Made by a program: the position numbers and the translations under genes | Notes under the pieces: model-generated | Database searches by the model: none | Seen by the model: the letters and a program-made list of their open reading frames with translations, nothing else | Told to the model about the DNA's origin: nothing | Origin: Prosopocoilus inquinatus | Taxonomy: Eukaryota; Arthropoda; Insecta; Coleoptera; Lucanidae | Reading direction: 5' to 3' | Assembly (NCBI GenBank): GCA_036172665.1 | Contig: CM069870.1 | Location: 61,504,212-61,568,211 of the forward strand | DNA: 64,000 nucleotides | In this document: one piece after another, positions 1-11,579 of the stretch | Numbering within the stretch: the stretch's first letter is position 1 | Layout: each line of letters opens with the position of its first letter

Positions 1-209
1 AATCATGGCACGAAAATTTTCACGCGAGATTTCCATGTTTACACAAAATTACTTTTTCTCAAATGCTGTACAAGCAAAACTAGTTCACTTGGATAGGAAC
101 TGTCAATAGAATTGTAGGCGAGAAACGTCAAATTTTTCAAGTATGACAGTTGATAAACGCTAAAAGTTCTAGACCTTCTAGATACCAGAAAATTTTCCAG
201 CAGCCCACG
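1..209 (-). mobile_element. mariner element, 5' end (cut by window edge)
   Basis: This is the transposase-start end of a mariner element in minus orientation. It is nearly identical to the corresponding end of the complete copy at 61809-63066. The start codon (reverse of cat, 4-6) lies at the very edge, and the terminal repeat ends in cagcccacg followed by TA at 210-211. The transposase body lies to the left of the window. The few differences from the second copy suggest both belong to a fairly young family. Confidence 0.88.
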
Positions 210-211
210 TA

Positions 212-699
212 ATGACGAGGATAACAAATCGCAGTTGATATCGATAATAAATAAGTTATCCTGTTTATGAAATAACTAGTTATTGGGTTAGTTAAAAATT
301 GCAGAAGATACCCAAGATAACAAATCGGTACTTATATAGATCTTAAACTTATCAGAAGAGGAACGATGTTGTATAGCAACTTGTTTAAACAAGAACAAAA
401 TCATCAAAGTGTATTTGTATATTGGCAATGAAAAACGGGTATCATATTAACAACCTGTTATTTCTCTTCAAAAGTATACATGAATTCAAATTTTTTTCTA
501 GCTGTTTCACGCCTTCAAAAAAATTTCCTTTAAACAGTCCGCCACATATTATCTTTTAGTGCTCTTTTAAACCCAAAGCATTTTCTTTTCTGCTAATTTA
601 CAGGGTCCAGGGCTGGTCAGATGGGTTTCTTAATTTTATTTAACATTACTAACTTTAACCCGCATAAATAGCACGCAGTAACATTTTTTTTGCGAACGA
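212..699. other. AT-rich intergenic sequence
   Basis: No coding, RNA or repeat structure recognised. Confidence 0.5.
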
Positions 700-1075
700 G
701 AACGTCGACGTTTTTCCTCCACAATAATTTCTTCAATTCTGAATTGTGCCTCCTTGGACTTTTCCATTTACGTCAGCAAACACTCAATAAGCAAGATTGC
801 CTTCATTATCCCAGAAAATGTTGTTTTGGCTTCTTGATAGTATGTTTGTGGAGCCATGGTTTGAATTCCTGTTTAATAGGTGATGTCTCGTTCCCGTTGA
901 CAATTCGAGAAAAAAATCTATTACTTTCTAACGCGGCCAAACTTTTTTGATATGATCGTTCACTAACCAGTTTTTGCTCAGTCGTACCTAAGCAATTTGT
1001 GAATCTAGCTTCTTCACTTTGGCAATAAAGAAGATAGTTAGGCGAAAAATCTTGATCGACTCCCACCACTTCTGT
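700..1075 (-). pseudogene. decayed mariner-type transposase fragment
   Basis: Minus-strand translation shows a degraded core of a DD34D transposase. A segment reading FFSRIVNGNETSP corresponds to the first-aspartate motif (usually TGDETW), but D is replaced by N and W is lost. After a frame change, FWDNEGNLAY corresponds to the following strand, interrupted by a stop. The second and third catalytic motifs and both terminal repeats are absent. This family is older than, and distinct from, the mariner copies at the two window ends. Confidence 0.55.
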
Positions 1076-1256
1076 TCAGAGGCGCGGCGATGTTATGAAC
1101 GGTGTCACTATCGTGCATCGTGTTCTATAGCGTTAAATTTTGTGCGCGATGCTGAAGTCCGATGAGTCAGTAGAGTGGGAGGAAAATTAAGCGCATTTCA
1201 GGAATTTCCGCCAAAATCTAGTAATAACTAAACAGCGGAATCAAGAAAGTGAACTG

Positions 1257-1632
1257 ACTATACTTGATTTTTAATCAAAAAGTCTAACATCGTCATGGTA
1301 AAAACGCGAATAAAATTCCAGAAGCTAATAACAGCTCTTTCTTGAATTTAGAAACAACAATTTAGTTGATTTGAATTAAATAGAAGCACGACACGTCTCT
1401 GCAGCACACTCTCTTGTGCGCATCGTGTCCGAGCATCGCAGTCAACCGCGACATTATTGTGAATCATGCCGTCCTAAGGAATGCATTATTTCTTTGGCTT
1501 ACCGATTGTTCACTATCGGCTAGACGCGCTGCGTCGGCAAATATGTTGAGGCGTGTACGCAATCTATTTATAACATCGCACCGCTTCGTTGCAATAGTAA
1601 ACTGTTACACTTTTTTCTATCCACCATCTGGT
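1257..1632 (+). repeat. dispersed repeat, copy A
   Basis: About 375 bp aligns in direct orientation with 16311-16682 at roughly 90% identity by eye. The shared part starts near tgatttttaatcaa and runs to tttttctatccacc. An open frame of about 78 codons (1414-1650) recurs in the second copy (16463-16741), but its differences are scattered over all codon positions, so it may be chance. No target duplication or terminal inverted repeat was found. Confidence 0.7.
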
Positions 1633-1639
1633 AATAACA

Positions 1640-2528
1640 CTGACCTGTAAGACGATCTTGTAATATCAGATATACGACTTTTCGCACCATTTCTTCATTT
1701 CGAGCTTTTATCGGTTGTCAGGATCTTAGATCATCATTAATTAATTCTCTACTCCATTAGTTTAGATTAAAATAGAACTAATTACAAATTGCTATTCTTT
1801 CGCAAATAATTTTTAGGCCATTGCTTCGTTTTGTCAGGAATTTAATGATGCTGCAGTTTCCGCCTTAATTTCACTTATTTTTATAATAAATAAACGTTCT
1901 CAAATCTCTATGAAGACCACAAATTAAATACAATTGAACACATGTAAGTACTTCTAAGGGCCAGTTTTTCAGTTGCGGTGTGATCTTAAGTTTCGTTTTA
2001 TTCCGATTGCCCTTAAAATTATTGGCATGGAACCCGTAGCTTAATGGCAATGTTGTCAGGGAGACATAAAAAAGTTCCCAGATTTCCTTCCAATCTAATC
2101 TACGTAGTGGCTGAGGTTTCAGGGTGGGCTGGTAATTTTCTTTAAATTGCCCTTGCAAATGGCAAATTTAAGGTGAGCGCTTAGGATTATGTTTCGAGCG
2201 AATTTTCCAAAACGTCTTTGGTTAGGCATCATTGCCAACTGAACAAAACAAAAAAAATTGAATCTGTCATGCAAAAGTTTCTAAGTAGTAGTGTAATAGT
2301 AGATACTGATTTGAAAGTCATACGCATTACTTTAAATTTTGCAAAAATGGCTCACGTAAAAACTAAAGGAGAGAAAGCTTAAACTGGCCTTAAAAAGAAA
2401 TACTGTTGATTTACAAAGCATAGCGTTATTTTAAAATTGGCATTTGGTTCTTCTCGATAGAAGACAGATCACTGATTGAACGAAGTACGTCTTGGAATAC
2501 TGACGATCTTGTAACTGTTGAACACTAC
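1640..2528. repeat. AT-rich spacer with a partial copy of the 6.4-kb MITE
   Basis: Around 1950-2040, on the minus strand, there is a weak match to the interior of the element at 6406-6725 (shared run aattttaagg, aataaaacg and the tggccctta end). Nothing else is recognised here. Confidence 0.4.
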
Positions 2529-2780
2529 TTAACGGAAGGATCTACTTTCGAAAAAAAATCTGAAGGATCCTTCTCCTAAGCCACCCTCTAGCTCATGGAT
2601 GTTACACGTGAGAGCTGGAGCAGTGGCATTTATTAAGTATTTTTTTTTGCCGTGCGTCTCTCTGTGAATGAATTCTCGTTTATCCGAAACAATCTGGAGC
2701 AGGGGTAGCGCTATCCAAGAACCCAAGAACATCGCTGCTACTGCCATTTTTGCACGATGAACACTCCGGCTGTTTTTCAT
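2529..2780 (-). CDS. candidate small ORF with one membrane segment
   Basis: An 83-codon frame opens with ATG and is less AT-rich than its surroundings. Residues 11-30 form a hydrophobic segment (AVAAMFLGSWIALPLLQIV) between a basic N-terminus (SRSVHRAK) and a charged stretch (DKREFIHRETHGKKK), as in small single-pass proteins. I do not recognise a family. The C-terminal part is low in information and could lie past a splice site. It could equally be a chance ORF. Confidence 0.2.
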   Translation of the reverse strand: MKNSRSVHRAKMAVAAMFLGSWIALPLLQIVSDKREFIHRETHGKKKYLINATAPALTCNIHELEGGLGEGSFRFFFESRSFR

Positions 2781-3589
2781 GTAAATTTAGGTTGGGTTTA
2801 TGCATAAAATGGAATATTTGATTTTGGTAATAAAGATTGAGTAAAAACCTGGAATTCAGGAAGAAAAAAATATGAAAATACAGGAACCATAGAGCCCGAC
2901 AATTAGTATTTTAAACAAATTAAACAAAGGCCAGTAAGAGACTTATTGTGTACTATATGTAAATACGTATTAAAGAAAAATAAAGGAACAATCTTTTTTA
3001 ATGAAACTAAGGGTTGGGATTCACCGTCGAACTAAACGAGGCTTTAAAATTAAATAATTCGCAATGAGGTGTCAGTAAACATGAAAAACGGATTACACAC
3101 GCCTCAGATGTGACTTTAATTTTGAAGCCTACTTTATTTCGATAATGAAACCCAATTTAATAACAACGGTAACTTGGGTTGGGTTGCGTTTGGTTGGGTC
3201 AGTTATGGAACCCAATCGAAAAGTATGGTAACTTGAAGTTTATTAGATTTTATAGTTTTTCTGAACATAAACAGAGACGGAGTAATCTGAATCAACTTTT
3301 CATTCACACATTCACACTGTAGTTTTACTACAGGAAAAAATTTGAATTGGAAACCAGTCATAAGTAAATTAAATTCCCTCTAGTATCCATTATAACTTAC
3401 AAATATTTTAGGATCATCATTATACCAAGATTACTTAATTTGTATTCCTTTTATTCTTTCTAGATGTAGCGTGTAATTTTCCGTAGGCTTTTTGTTTCAT
3501 ACTATTATTTTGTCCTCTCTACGGCTTCTCCGTCGTTCAGCTTTCTCGATTTTCTTCTTCTTCCATTTCTAATTGTCCTCTAATGAGTG
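2781..3589. other. AT-rich intergenic sequence
   Basis: Contains a short stretch of repeated gggttgggtt-like motifs near 3170-3240. No gene is seen. Confidence 0.4.
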
Positions 3590-5000
3590 AGATGAGACGA
3601 CCGTGTGCATGCTGATAAAAGATGGTCTTTCTTCTTCTTCTTTTTTGGAAATAGACTTCCGCATGTTAGAATGAGTGGTAGTGTGTGAAAGTATGCTAGT
3701 TGTGTGAAATATTTTGGAGTGACTGTTACTGAGAGAATGAATTTTAGAGTGTATGTAGAGAGCTCGATGAAGAAGCTTGTAAATGCCATGGGTGGTATGA
3801 GGAGAGTCTTGCGAAGAGAATGGGGTTTGGACAGGAAGGCTGCTGGGTGTGATGGCGTGTGTTATGTATGGAGCAAGTGTATGGTGCGATGTAATGTGTT
3901 TTGAGTATGGCAGGACTGGTATGAATAGGTGTCAGAGGGTTGCCCTGTATGCATGTTTGCGTGTGTGCAGAACAGTGTCGAGGGAAGCCATGCAAGTGTT
4001 GAATGGGGGGCTCCCGTTAGGAGAGGGTTGGTGTGGAGAGTGGGAAAGCGTCCTAACTTGGGTAGTGTGAGTGAAGGTTTGATTAGTGCGAATGAGGCGA
4101 ATGCGTTGGGTCCAGTGGAGTGCAGAAAGTTGTTGAAGGAAAAGTTGTATGATAAATGGCAGCGTAGGTGGGATGAGAGCGAGAAAGGAAAAGTGACGTA
4201 TGGTTCTGGGAGGGATGTTGTTATGGCTGAGAGGTTTGATCCTGGGTTGTCTCTGGGTAACCTGCTCACAGGACATGAAGTATAAATACGTTTTTGCATG
4301 AAAGATGCTTGAGTGAGCCAGGTCGATGTGTGTGTGGGGAGCGTGAGGATTGGAGACATGTGCTGGTTGAATGTTGGCTGTATGAAGATCTTAGGGATTT
4401 GGGTGAATGGGGTGTAAGTGTGAATGATGGCGAGATTGATGTGATGAATGAATTTGCGAAAAAGGTATTTGAGAGTTATGATTGAAGAATGAGTCGGTCT
4501 GCAAGTTTTTTTTTGTGTGGCTGTTTAATTGGGGGTCTTATGGGTGATAAGTGACGATAAGCTGTCCGGCTACCGCAAGTGGAAGAGACGGAACAGGCAG
4601 GGAGGTTTCCTGCTGGAGGAAGACTGGGATTGTGTGGGTTTCCATGCCTCGGCGTGGATGTCCCTCCGTGACCTGGTTGGAAACCAGAAAGGGACTTTTG
4701 GGAATGACGACCCCACCTACCCGAGTTGGCTGATCAGAGCCGGGGCTTGCAAGGGCTCCATCTGAAGGGTTTCGACCCGAAACGTTCTTCCAGCGACATA
4801 GGCTGGTACTATGGGGATCGGTTGAGCCCAGGGGGTGGACTGGCCTGCTGGTCTGCTCCCGTCCGGTCGATTGGGTTGGACTCGTAGTGGCAGTGGCACC
4901 CTTTGATCAAGACATGCGGGCGCGCTGATTGGGCGTATCTCAATCCCAACGTTATAGGTGGCTGTATAATCGTGCCCTTTGGGCGGGTGTTGCAAGTAAA
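3590..5000 (+). mobile_element. R1-clade non-LTR retrotransposon, 5'-truncated 3' end
   Basis: Plus-strand frames, broken by several frameshifts, give the end of a reverse transcriptase (VKYFGVTVTERMNF, then GMRRVLRREWGLDRK) and the region after it (CQRVALYACLRVCRTVSREA). Next comes the C-terminal cysteine/histidine motif (CVCGEREDWRHVLVEC, 4330-4375) typical of R1-clade elements, ending with a stop at 4483-4485. From 4486 to about 5000 runs a GC-richer untranslated tail with a short hairpin (gggtttcgaccc, near 4767). Endonuclease and ORF1 are missing, as in most 5'-truncated LINE copies. Not functional. Confidence 0.75.
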
Positions 5001-6405
5001 ATACCCAGAACTTATGTCTTCTAATGAACTTTCGCTTGCCAAGTTTTCTCAATCTTCTCCGATTTTTAGTCGTTCTCTTTTCACTACTTTGTTACCTACC
5101 ATCACTTTCACGTGATCGTTGTTACTTTTTATTATCTTTTTATTTTCTCTTCCAGCCAGTCAGAATACATTATAATTAATTATCGTTTTATCTTCTTTCA
5201 TTTAAATTGTTTCTCGTCGGCCTACAGTGTTTATCTTGTTTTGGTTTATTTTCATGTTTATATCTGTGCCTGTTGGCTTATTGACTGTTCTTTTGTCTTC
5301 CTCAAGCTTCATCGTGTCATCTCAGCAGCATAATTCTGTTAGCTCCCTCATTTTCATTTTCGAAAAGTTGGCTGTACTGTAGACATTTCCATTAACGCAA
5401 CTTGGCAAGCTCTGATGCAAGTTTGTCTCTTTATTTTTTGTTTTCAAAGTCCTCACGACTCTTTCATACTATCTTTTGCTGTTTATCTGTTTTGGAGTTT
5501 ATATATTACTCTATTCGTCGCCGTTGACCATTCAAGAGCTTAACTGATCTAAATTTGATGCTGTGTTTTAGCTGCTCCCTGTTGTATAAATAATTATGAT
5601 GATTTTTTTGTCTATTCAAGTTTTCTCTTAAAGTGTTGATTAAAAGTTGATGCTCTTTACCAGAGTTTTTGGTTTGCTGGTCTGGAAGACTGAAGCGGCA
5701 ACAGCAAGAAGAAAAAACTTTGAAGAATTATGTCTGTACGAAACGTTGATAAAAGTAGAAAATGGACACGGGTTCAAACCAATAGATATGAAAAGAAAGG
5801 ATAGCGTTTGTGGAAACTTTTTTTAATTACCTAATTTTTTTAAGACTTTTTTACATTTTTATCTCTGTTCTACCACTATTTGAGTTCCTTTAATTATTGT
5901 TCTTCTTGTCCGCAGTTTTGTTTAAAGTTTTAAGTATTTCTCTTTCAGCAGAGATTATTTTTTATTCAACCATATTATTTTATTATTATATGACGATCGG
6001 ATGAGTATGAAGTAAGAATACCACGTGACTTTCGACTGCAAGCGACAAAGCTAAAATACTCTTGTTAGTTATAGTTATTATTATTAAGTATTAAGATAAA
6101 TAATATCGATCGATCGATTGGCACCTTATAAAAAAAACAAATTTGTTTAATTCCAATTCACACCTTCTTCCCTTTTCTTGTTTTTTTGAATTTATACTTT
6201 TGTGTTTTACTTGCAAAATCTTTTGATTTGCAGAAACTGTCCTCTTTTAATATATACTTTCATTTTGTCTGGCATTCCTTCTGTTTATATTGCTTATCTT
6301 TGGACATCCTACGGCAGCCTTTGATGTTCCATTACCTTCTTTCTTCTCTTGACTTTATTTCGCTACCAGACGCATTAATTTTTTTCTTAAAATTTCAGTT
6401 TCTTA
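5001..6405. other. AT- and T-rich intergenic sequence
   Basis: Long pyrimidine-rich stretches and an atcgatcgatcga run near 6105-6119. Frames here are fortuitous. No gene recognised. Confidence 0.45.
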
Positions 6406-6725
6406 GGCCCAGTTGTACAGTTGTACCAATGAGGTTTAAACTGACGTTCAACTGAACCAGGCTCAAACTAAACAAATTCGCATAGAAACTTAAAGATATA
6501 TGGCAATTAACGCATTCATTTGGGCAAAGTTTCTCCATCTTAGTTTAACTCCGCTTTATTTTCATGGTAACAATTTTAAGGACAATTGTTTCCACAGGAA
6601 TAAAACGGAGTTTAAAGTTAAACCCCATTTGAAAAAGTGGCCCTTAATAAAATTTGATACGATTTTGTTCACTTTGAAGTTGGTTCAGTTGAACGTTGGC
6701 TTAAACCCCTTTCATACAACTGGCC
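6406..6725. mobile_element. MITE with terminal inverted repeats of about 55 bp
   Basis: The left end (ggcccagttgtacag...) and the reverse complement of the right end (ggccagttgtatgaa...) align over about 55 bp with small gaps, including the shared core acgttcaactgaacca. The interior has no transposase. A related, partly lost copy lies near 1950-2040. Target duplication not clear. Confidence 0.65.
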
Positions 6726-7405
6726 TTCAAAGTTTGTAAAATAAAGTTTTGTTAGCTTTTTTTATCTTTTTACTCCTATTCATTTTTCTACTTCTTGAAT
6801 AACTTGTAGGAAGTGGTCGCTATTTGTTTTTTTTTTTTTAGATATTACCTCTTTGACATTCTTTTAATATTGCTTTTCGTCGAAGTAGTCGATTGCCTAA
6901 CTAATCTGTTAATGCTTTTTCATTGTTCTTGATATTATTTTATCACATTTAATTTCCTCCTTATTCTATTTTTGCGTTGCTTCCAAGTATTAATGTCCAA
7001 TTTAATAATGCCATGAAATAAATCAAACTGAATGGGCATACAAGCAAAAGCTCTGTTTAGAATAGACACAAGGAAGAAAATAAAATTTAAAAACATAATA
7101 AAATTAAACTACATATTAATAGAAATATTTGTAAATATAGAGAAAAATATTTTATTAATTGCACTGTGAAATAAATGAAATTGCCGAGATGACAACTAGT
7201 TTACCAAGAAAATAAATAAATAAATAAGTAAACGTAGAACTCAAAAATGTTAATGTTAAAACTTTTCTGCGATACGTCAAGAAAGGTAACAAATTAAAGT
7301 TTTTAGCTCGTACTAAAGCGTTCTTATTTTGCCTATTCTACCTAACTCGGTTTTGTTTTATTTAAATTCGAAATGCAAAAGCACTGTGTTTTTTTGTTGA
7401 CATGT
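6726..7405. other. AT-rich spacer 3' of the Osiris gene
   Basis: Contains a short (aaat)n run near 7206-7227. No gene seen. Confidence 0.45.
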
Positions 7406-7411
7406 TTTATT
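7406..7411 (-). terminator. poly(A) signal of the Osiris gene
   Basis: AATAAA on the minus strand about 80 bp past the stop codon at 7491-7493. An alternative run of TTTATT repeats (7440-7457) is in the wrong orientation for a signal. Confidence 0.5.
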
Positions 7412-7490
7412 TCAGCTCTTTGGTAACAACAAATTACCCAAATAAATAAATAAATACGCTCAAACAAACTAAGCCAAGTCCATTCACAAA

Positions 7491-8396
7491 TCAATTCAAC
7501 CATCCACTGTAAACCAACCCCTGATCAGCTCTTCCGTATCCGGGTTCCCAGCCGGTTGCGACGGGGTGTTCTACATGGTGTTCCAAGTGTTGCGGATAGT
7601 GTATCACCTCGTAAGTAGTCACCTGGAAATACAAAAATTATAAGCTTGTTTTCAAGATGCCGCGGGGAGGGGGGGTTTAATTAATACCTTAGGTTTGGAC
7701 AGTTTAAAAATAAGCATAGCCCCCGTCAAAACCATCGAAAGCAGCCCCAAAGTTAAAGCTTTCCATGTTTTAAGCGCGATGAGCGCCAGAGCTAAGGGTA
7801 CAAGAACAGCAGTCTTGAATTTTAGGCCCAGCAGGAAAGGCACGATGACTTTTTTAACAAGTCTTGATCGCCCTGAAAAGAAAACATCATTTTTTTAGCC
7901 AAACATAATAAATTGGTGCGATCTATTATTTACCAGTAGCTGCTAGTGGAACTGAAACATCTTCTGGTTGAAAAGTCCTCGGAACGAGACGACCTAATGG
8001 CCCATCAGGACGAAGGATCGCCGGCACCTTAGCGATCAAAGCGTGCGTTTGCAGGAAGTCCTCGAATTTGTCGAGGATGTCCTCCGAAGCTCCACGTTGT
8101 TCCTAAAACATTCCATTTGAGAAACTGCTTAAACTCGAGTAAGTGAAATTCAGACAAACCTCGGTTTCATGGGGGTTGTCCTTTTTCACGATAACCAAAT
8201 CATCGGTGATTTTGATAAGTGGCTCTTTGACGACTGCGTTCGCCCAAAACAAAGCCTTCGGCTGCACACAGCTTACACTGAAATCCTGCAAGCACGTCCT
8301 GTACATGTCCTGGAGGACCTCGACGGCGGACTCGCGAGCGCTCGCCGCGCTGAAAATTGCGACGGCCGCGATTACCAACGTGAAGCCGGTGGTCAT
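7491..8396 (-). CDS. Osiris-family (DUF1676) protein, four exons, 240 aa
   Basis: Exons are 8160-8396, 7934-8102, 7688-7872 and 7491-7622. Every intron is GT-AG (donors GAG|GTTTGT, CTG|GTAAAT, AAG|GTATTA; acceptors TTTTAG, TTTCAG, TTCCAG) and the joins keep one frame of 240 codons. The protein has a signal peptide (1-20) and the family's two-cysteine region (C35, C43, in CLQDFSVSC). A conserved middle reads [13 protein letters not shown]. The long hydrophobic domain (about 145-190) begins [20 protein letters not shown]. The His-rich tail ends [10 protein letters not shown], a variant of the family's AQxxAYxxY motif. Osiris proteins are secretory or endosomal membrane proteins of insect epithelia, used in cuticle secretion. 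The [10 protein letters not shown] tail resembles what I recall of Osi9, but the subfamily is not certain. It stands alone here, whereas most Osiris genes are clustered. Confidence 0.93.
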
Positions 8397-8452
8397 GATG
8401 TTCCGATTGCGACGACGAATTTGATAATAAGATATAAAGTGACATGCAGAGG

Positions 8453-8459
8453 TTTTATA
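8453..8459 (-). promoter_or_regulatory. TATA box of the Osiris gene
   Basis: TATAAAA on the minus strand lies about 57 bp before the ATG at 8396, which would place the transcription start near 8425-8430 and leave a short leader. An E-box-like CACGTG occurs further upstream, near 8506. Confidence 0.55.
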
Positions 8460-8787
8460 TTCGTAGTAACGGAAATAGAAACCAAAACAGCGCTATCGGG
8501 GTTGCACGTGCCTCGAATCGCGTTGGAGTATTCGCGAGCTCCAGCTTGTTTTGTTTTTATACAATAAAGAAGTGCGACTAAAAAGTTTGATCAAGTTCAT
8601 TTTTACTTTTACAAAAGCCAAAATGCCATTTTGCATTATCAAGTTTTTTTTTTGTATCTGTAGGTTGGTTCAAATAAAATTACACGGTAAATTTTATCAA
8701 AAATTAAATCAAAACTATCTGAAAAAAATATGTAAGTATGTAGTGTTAGAGGTGAAAGATACTAGGAGGTTCCGAAATGTAAACTGA

Positions 8788-9420
8788 ATGCCTTGGGAAT
8801 AAGAGGAAATATATTAAACTTTATGTCGTATCCCAGTGAGAGAAAACTCATAGTGAAACTTGAAGGAAATCTTTCTAATGAATATCATGTGGACATCGGA
8901 GTTCCTCAGGGATCCATCCAGGGACCGCTCCTTTTTATATTATTTATAAATGATCTTCCTGACCACATGAAAACAAGGAATAAATGTTTATGTTATACCA
9001 GATGTAAGCTAGCTAGTTTAAATTAGGTCGGTAATGAACATAAACATGATACACGCCATGGGTATGTTTTAAGAACTATAAATCATCATAGTGCTGATTA
9101 TGAAAAGTGTCCTGAATATGTTGGACTTAAATTGTTTAACGAGATTTCCAAAACCACTGGAGATTTACTCGTAAATCTGTTTAAAAAACAATGAAAAAAT
9201 TTGTTACTATGCAAATGTGCATGAGTTTGTACGTGATAATAGCTTGTGTAGTACTCTGTATGCTGACCTGTTACGTGTTTTTGATAGTTTAACACTTTTT
9301 ATATTTCTCATTCTACGTGTACATTTCAGTATTTCAGTACATTTCTGCATATTTCAATACTTTTCTTGACGAATTTCTTCTAATGTAAATATTAGCTATG
9401 AGGAATAAATATCATTATTA
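8788..9420 (+). mobile_element. CR1/jockey-like LINE remnant with internal deletion
   Basis: Around 8895-8970 the plus strand encodes the reverse-transcriptase block GVPQGSIQGPLLFILFINDLP, close to the family consensus, but the frame ends at 9026 before the YADD catalytic box. From 9040 the frame resumes with the extreme C-terminal tail (YEKCPEYVGLKLFNEI, then LVNLFKKQ and stop). Most of the RT palm and thumb is therefore deleted. The element ends in an aataaatatcattatta tail, and an (ATT)n run follows at 9455-9473. Confidence 0.7.
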
Positions 9421-9454
9421 TGAATTTAATGGAAGAAACTGTCGGCGCTTGGTG

Positions 9455-9473
9455 ATTATTATTATTATTATTA
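9455..9473. repeat. (ATT)n microsatellite
   Basis: Six ATT units, probably seeded by the tail of the adjacent LINE remnant. Confidence 0.7.
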
Positions 9474-9794
9474 GTATCACAATGAAACAGTTTGTACATT
9501 AGTAATTTTCCGAGATATGGTTACAATATTTAAAAACAAATCGCAAAAACTGAAAACTGACGTCATTAGATGCAGAATTAAAATTCGTTTAAAAGGATAT
9601 GCTACTCAAATCACCTGGCCATTTAAAATTTTGAAAATCATATTACGCACAGCGCCACTTAGTGAACGTTTCACCTTAATTTTATCTCTGGTCTTAGTAA
9701 TTTTTATTTGCTTCAATTTGGCTTTTATTCGAATTTCTTATTCTATTTTATTTCAAAGATTTTACGAAAGAGAAACGACTTTAAAGCCTCTTTA

Positions 9795-9829
9795 CACTAT
9801 CTGATTTTCTATTTGAAAATCAGATAGTG
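9795..9829. repeat. perfect 15-bp hairpin
   Basis: cactatctgattttc is followed by the 5-base loop tattt and its exact reverse complement. It stands in AT-rich noncoding DNA just left of the foldback at 9870-10490. Confidence 0.85.
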
Positions 9830-9869
9830 AATTGAATTAATAAAGATAATAAAACCGGCGACTGGTGAC

Positions 9870-10490
9870 ATACCAGGCCGTTTCAAATTCGACTCTTACC
9901 ATGGGGATCTCGTTTATTTGAGGAGATAGAGGGTAGGTTTAAATTTGGCAAAGTTGCTAAATTTGATGAGCATTAATATTGCGGAGAGAAAAATTTCTAC
10001 GTTAGCTCTTATTCGAAATATTTATAAAAAAAGTTGTCTTTTTCTAATTTTTCCTGTATCTTCTTCATTTCAAGAGATGTCAAAAAAATAGAAATGCTTT
10101 CTTAAGGCACTTTTCAATTCTCTACACAGTGGTAAGTACTATTTTTCCGTAACATGTTCCGTCAAATTGATACAATCATCGAGTTGATTTTTTTATGGCG
10201 CCCATATTGAAATTTAGTAGCAAAAGAATCTACTCATTATGTCGATTACGGCAATATAGCATAGTTTAAATTAAAGGCAATGTGTTCGTGAGAAGATAAA
10301 GAAGACAGAGGCAAAATAAGAAAATGACAATTTTTCCTTTTTTACAATTATTTCAATACGACAAATTCTTTTCTTTCCGGATTATTAATGCTCATCAAAT
10401 TTAGCAATTTTGCCAAATTTAAACCTACCCTATATCTTCCTGAAATAAGCGAGATCCCCACGGTGAGGGTCGAACTTGAAGCAGCCTGTG
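9870..10490. repeat. foldback element with arms of about 110 bp
   Basis: The arms at 9870-9977 and 10384-10490 are inverted copies (shared runs include taggtttaaatttggcaaa and tttgatgagcattaat) separated by about 400 bp of AT-rich DNA without a transposase. No target duplication was found. Confidence 0.75.
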
Positions 10491-11579
10491 TAGCAAGCCG
10501 TAATACTTATTGCTTCGGGAGAAAAAACAAAGTGAACAAGAGAAATTCAAAGAAGATATTGTTAAGTATCTGAGTTGACCGCAAGGGGGTGTCAATTAAT
10601 AGACTCAACGATAAAAATTAATTTTACTAACAAAATTCTTAGAATAAGCTACAGCTCTGAGAGCGTCATTGGAAAGCCGAATTAATTCGGCACAACACAA
10701 TTTTGATTTTAGACTTATTATCGTATCTCCATTAATAACGGCTTAAACGGTTAAATTTATAGTTAGAGCAGGCTGACATATTTTCCGAAAAGTTGGCAAA
10801 ACAGCCTTACAGTTTGAAATAAAAATTTTTCTCCCCCTCCCCTAATATACTAAATATTCTATTTAAAATAATGAAAATAATAATAATAATAAGAAAGTTA
10901 ATGGGGACTTCGGGTATAACCGTTAGCGATATAAAAGTGAAAATTAGTTTGAAAGATCACTTCCTCCTAGGGTACTGTATTAATTTTCAAAATATTTGCA
11001 TGTTCCTTTCCTGCTAATAAGCCATTCAAACTGGGATATCCTGTATAGGGTAATTCAGAATATGTGTCCGACCCGTTAGGAGCATATTCTCTAAGGTCAT
11101 GCAATTGCGATATTATTATTATTGTACTTTATTTTAGATCGCTATAAGTTACAAGCTCAAGATATATAATACTTAAACTAAACGAAACGAGTTTGATCAC
11201 AGTACATAGAACACCAAGAGTTTTAGCGTGTAAGGGTAAAGTCACAACGAAGCTTTAATATTAGATGATAACGGTGATTTTGTGTAGCGCTGACAATAAG
11301 AAACACATATTCAAATGCTTATACTATTCATAGCCGAGCAACGAGTATAAGCGCTCATATAAGCGATTGTAGCAATGAGAATTAAACGGGCTATTATTCT
11401 GCGAGCAGAAAATGCCATCTCTCATCTATCATCACGGCTCCGTTATGAATTTACCCTAAGTGACAGAAACAAATTAGGCGAGTTATTTCCGCTGAGAAAG
11501 GCAACCTTATCACCAAATGCGCAATTGTTGCTGCCACAGGAAAAACATAGCTCTTTACATAATATTCCCGAGAGTTAAT
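10491..11579. other. AT-rich spacer with an isolated TIR-like end
   Basis: Near 11045-11085 the sequence tagggtaattcagaata resembles the ends of the composite element at 29210-31424, but no partner end was seen here. The 67-codon frame at 11375-11578 has no recognised similarity; it could be the N-terminal part of the adjacent pogo-like remnant. Confidence 0.35.

Noticed and set aside
1145..1195. Possible hammerhead ribozyme core (cgatgagtcag)
   Set aside because: The conserved CUGAUGA and GAAA boxes with proper stems could not be assembled.
3862..4359. 165-codon frame on the minus strand
   Set aside because: It is the antisense shadow of the R1-clade reverse transcriptase tail, whose plus-strand motifs are clear.
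10460..10500. tRNA-derived SINE head suggested by ggtcgaacttg
   Set aside because: It is part of the arm of the 9870-10490 foldback, and no A/B box pair with correct spacing was found.
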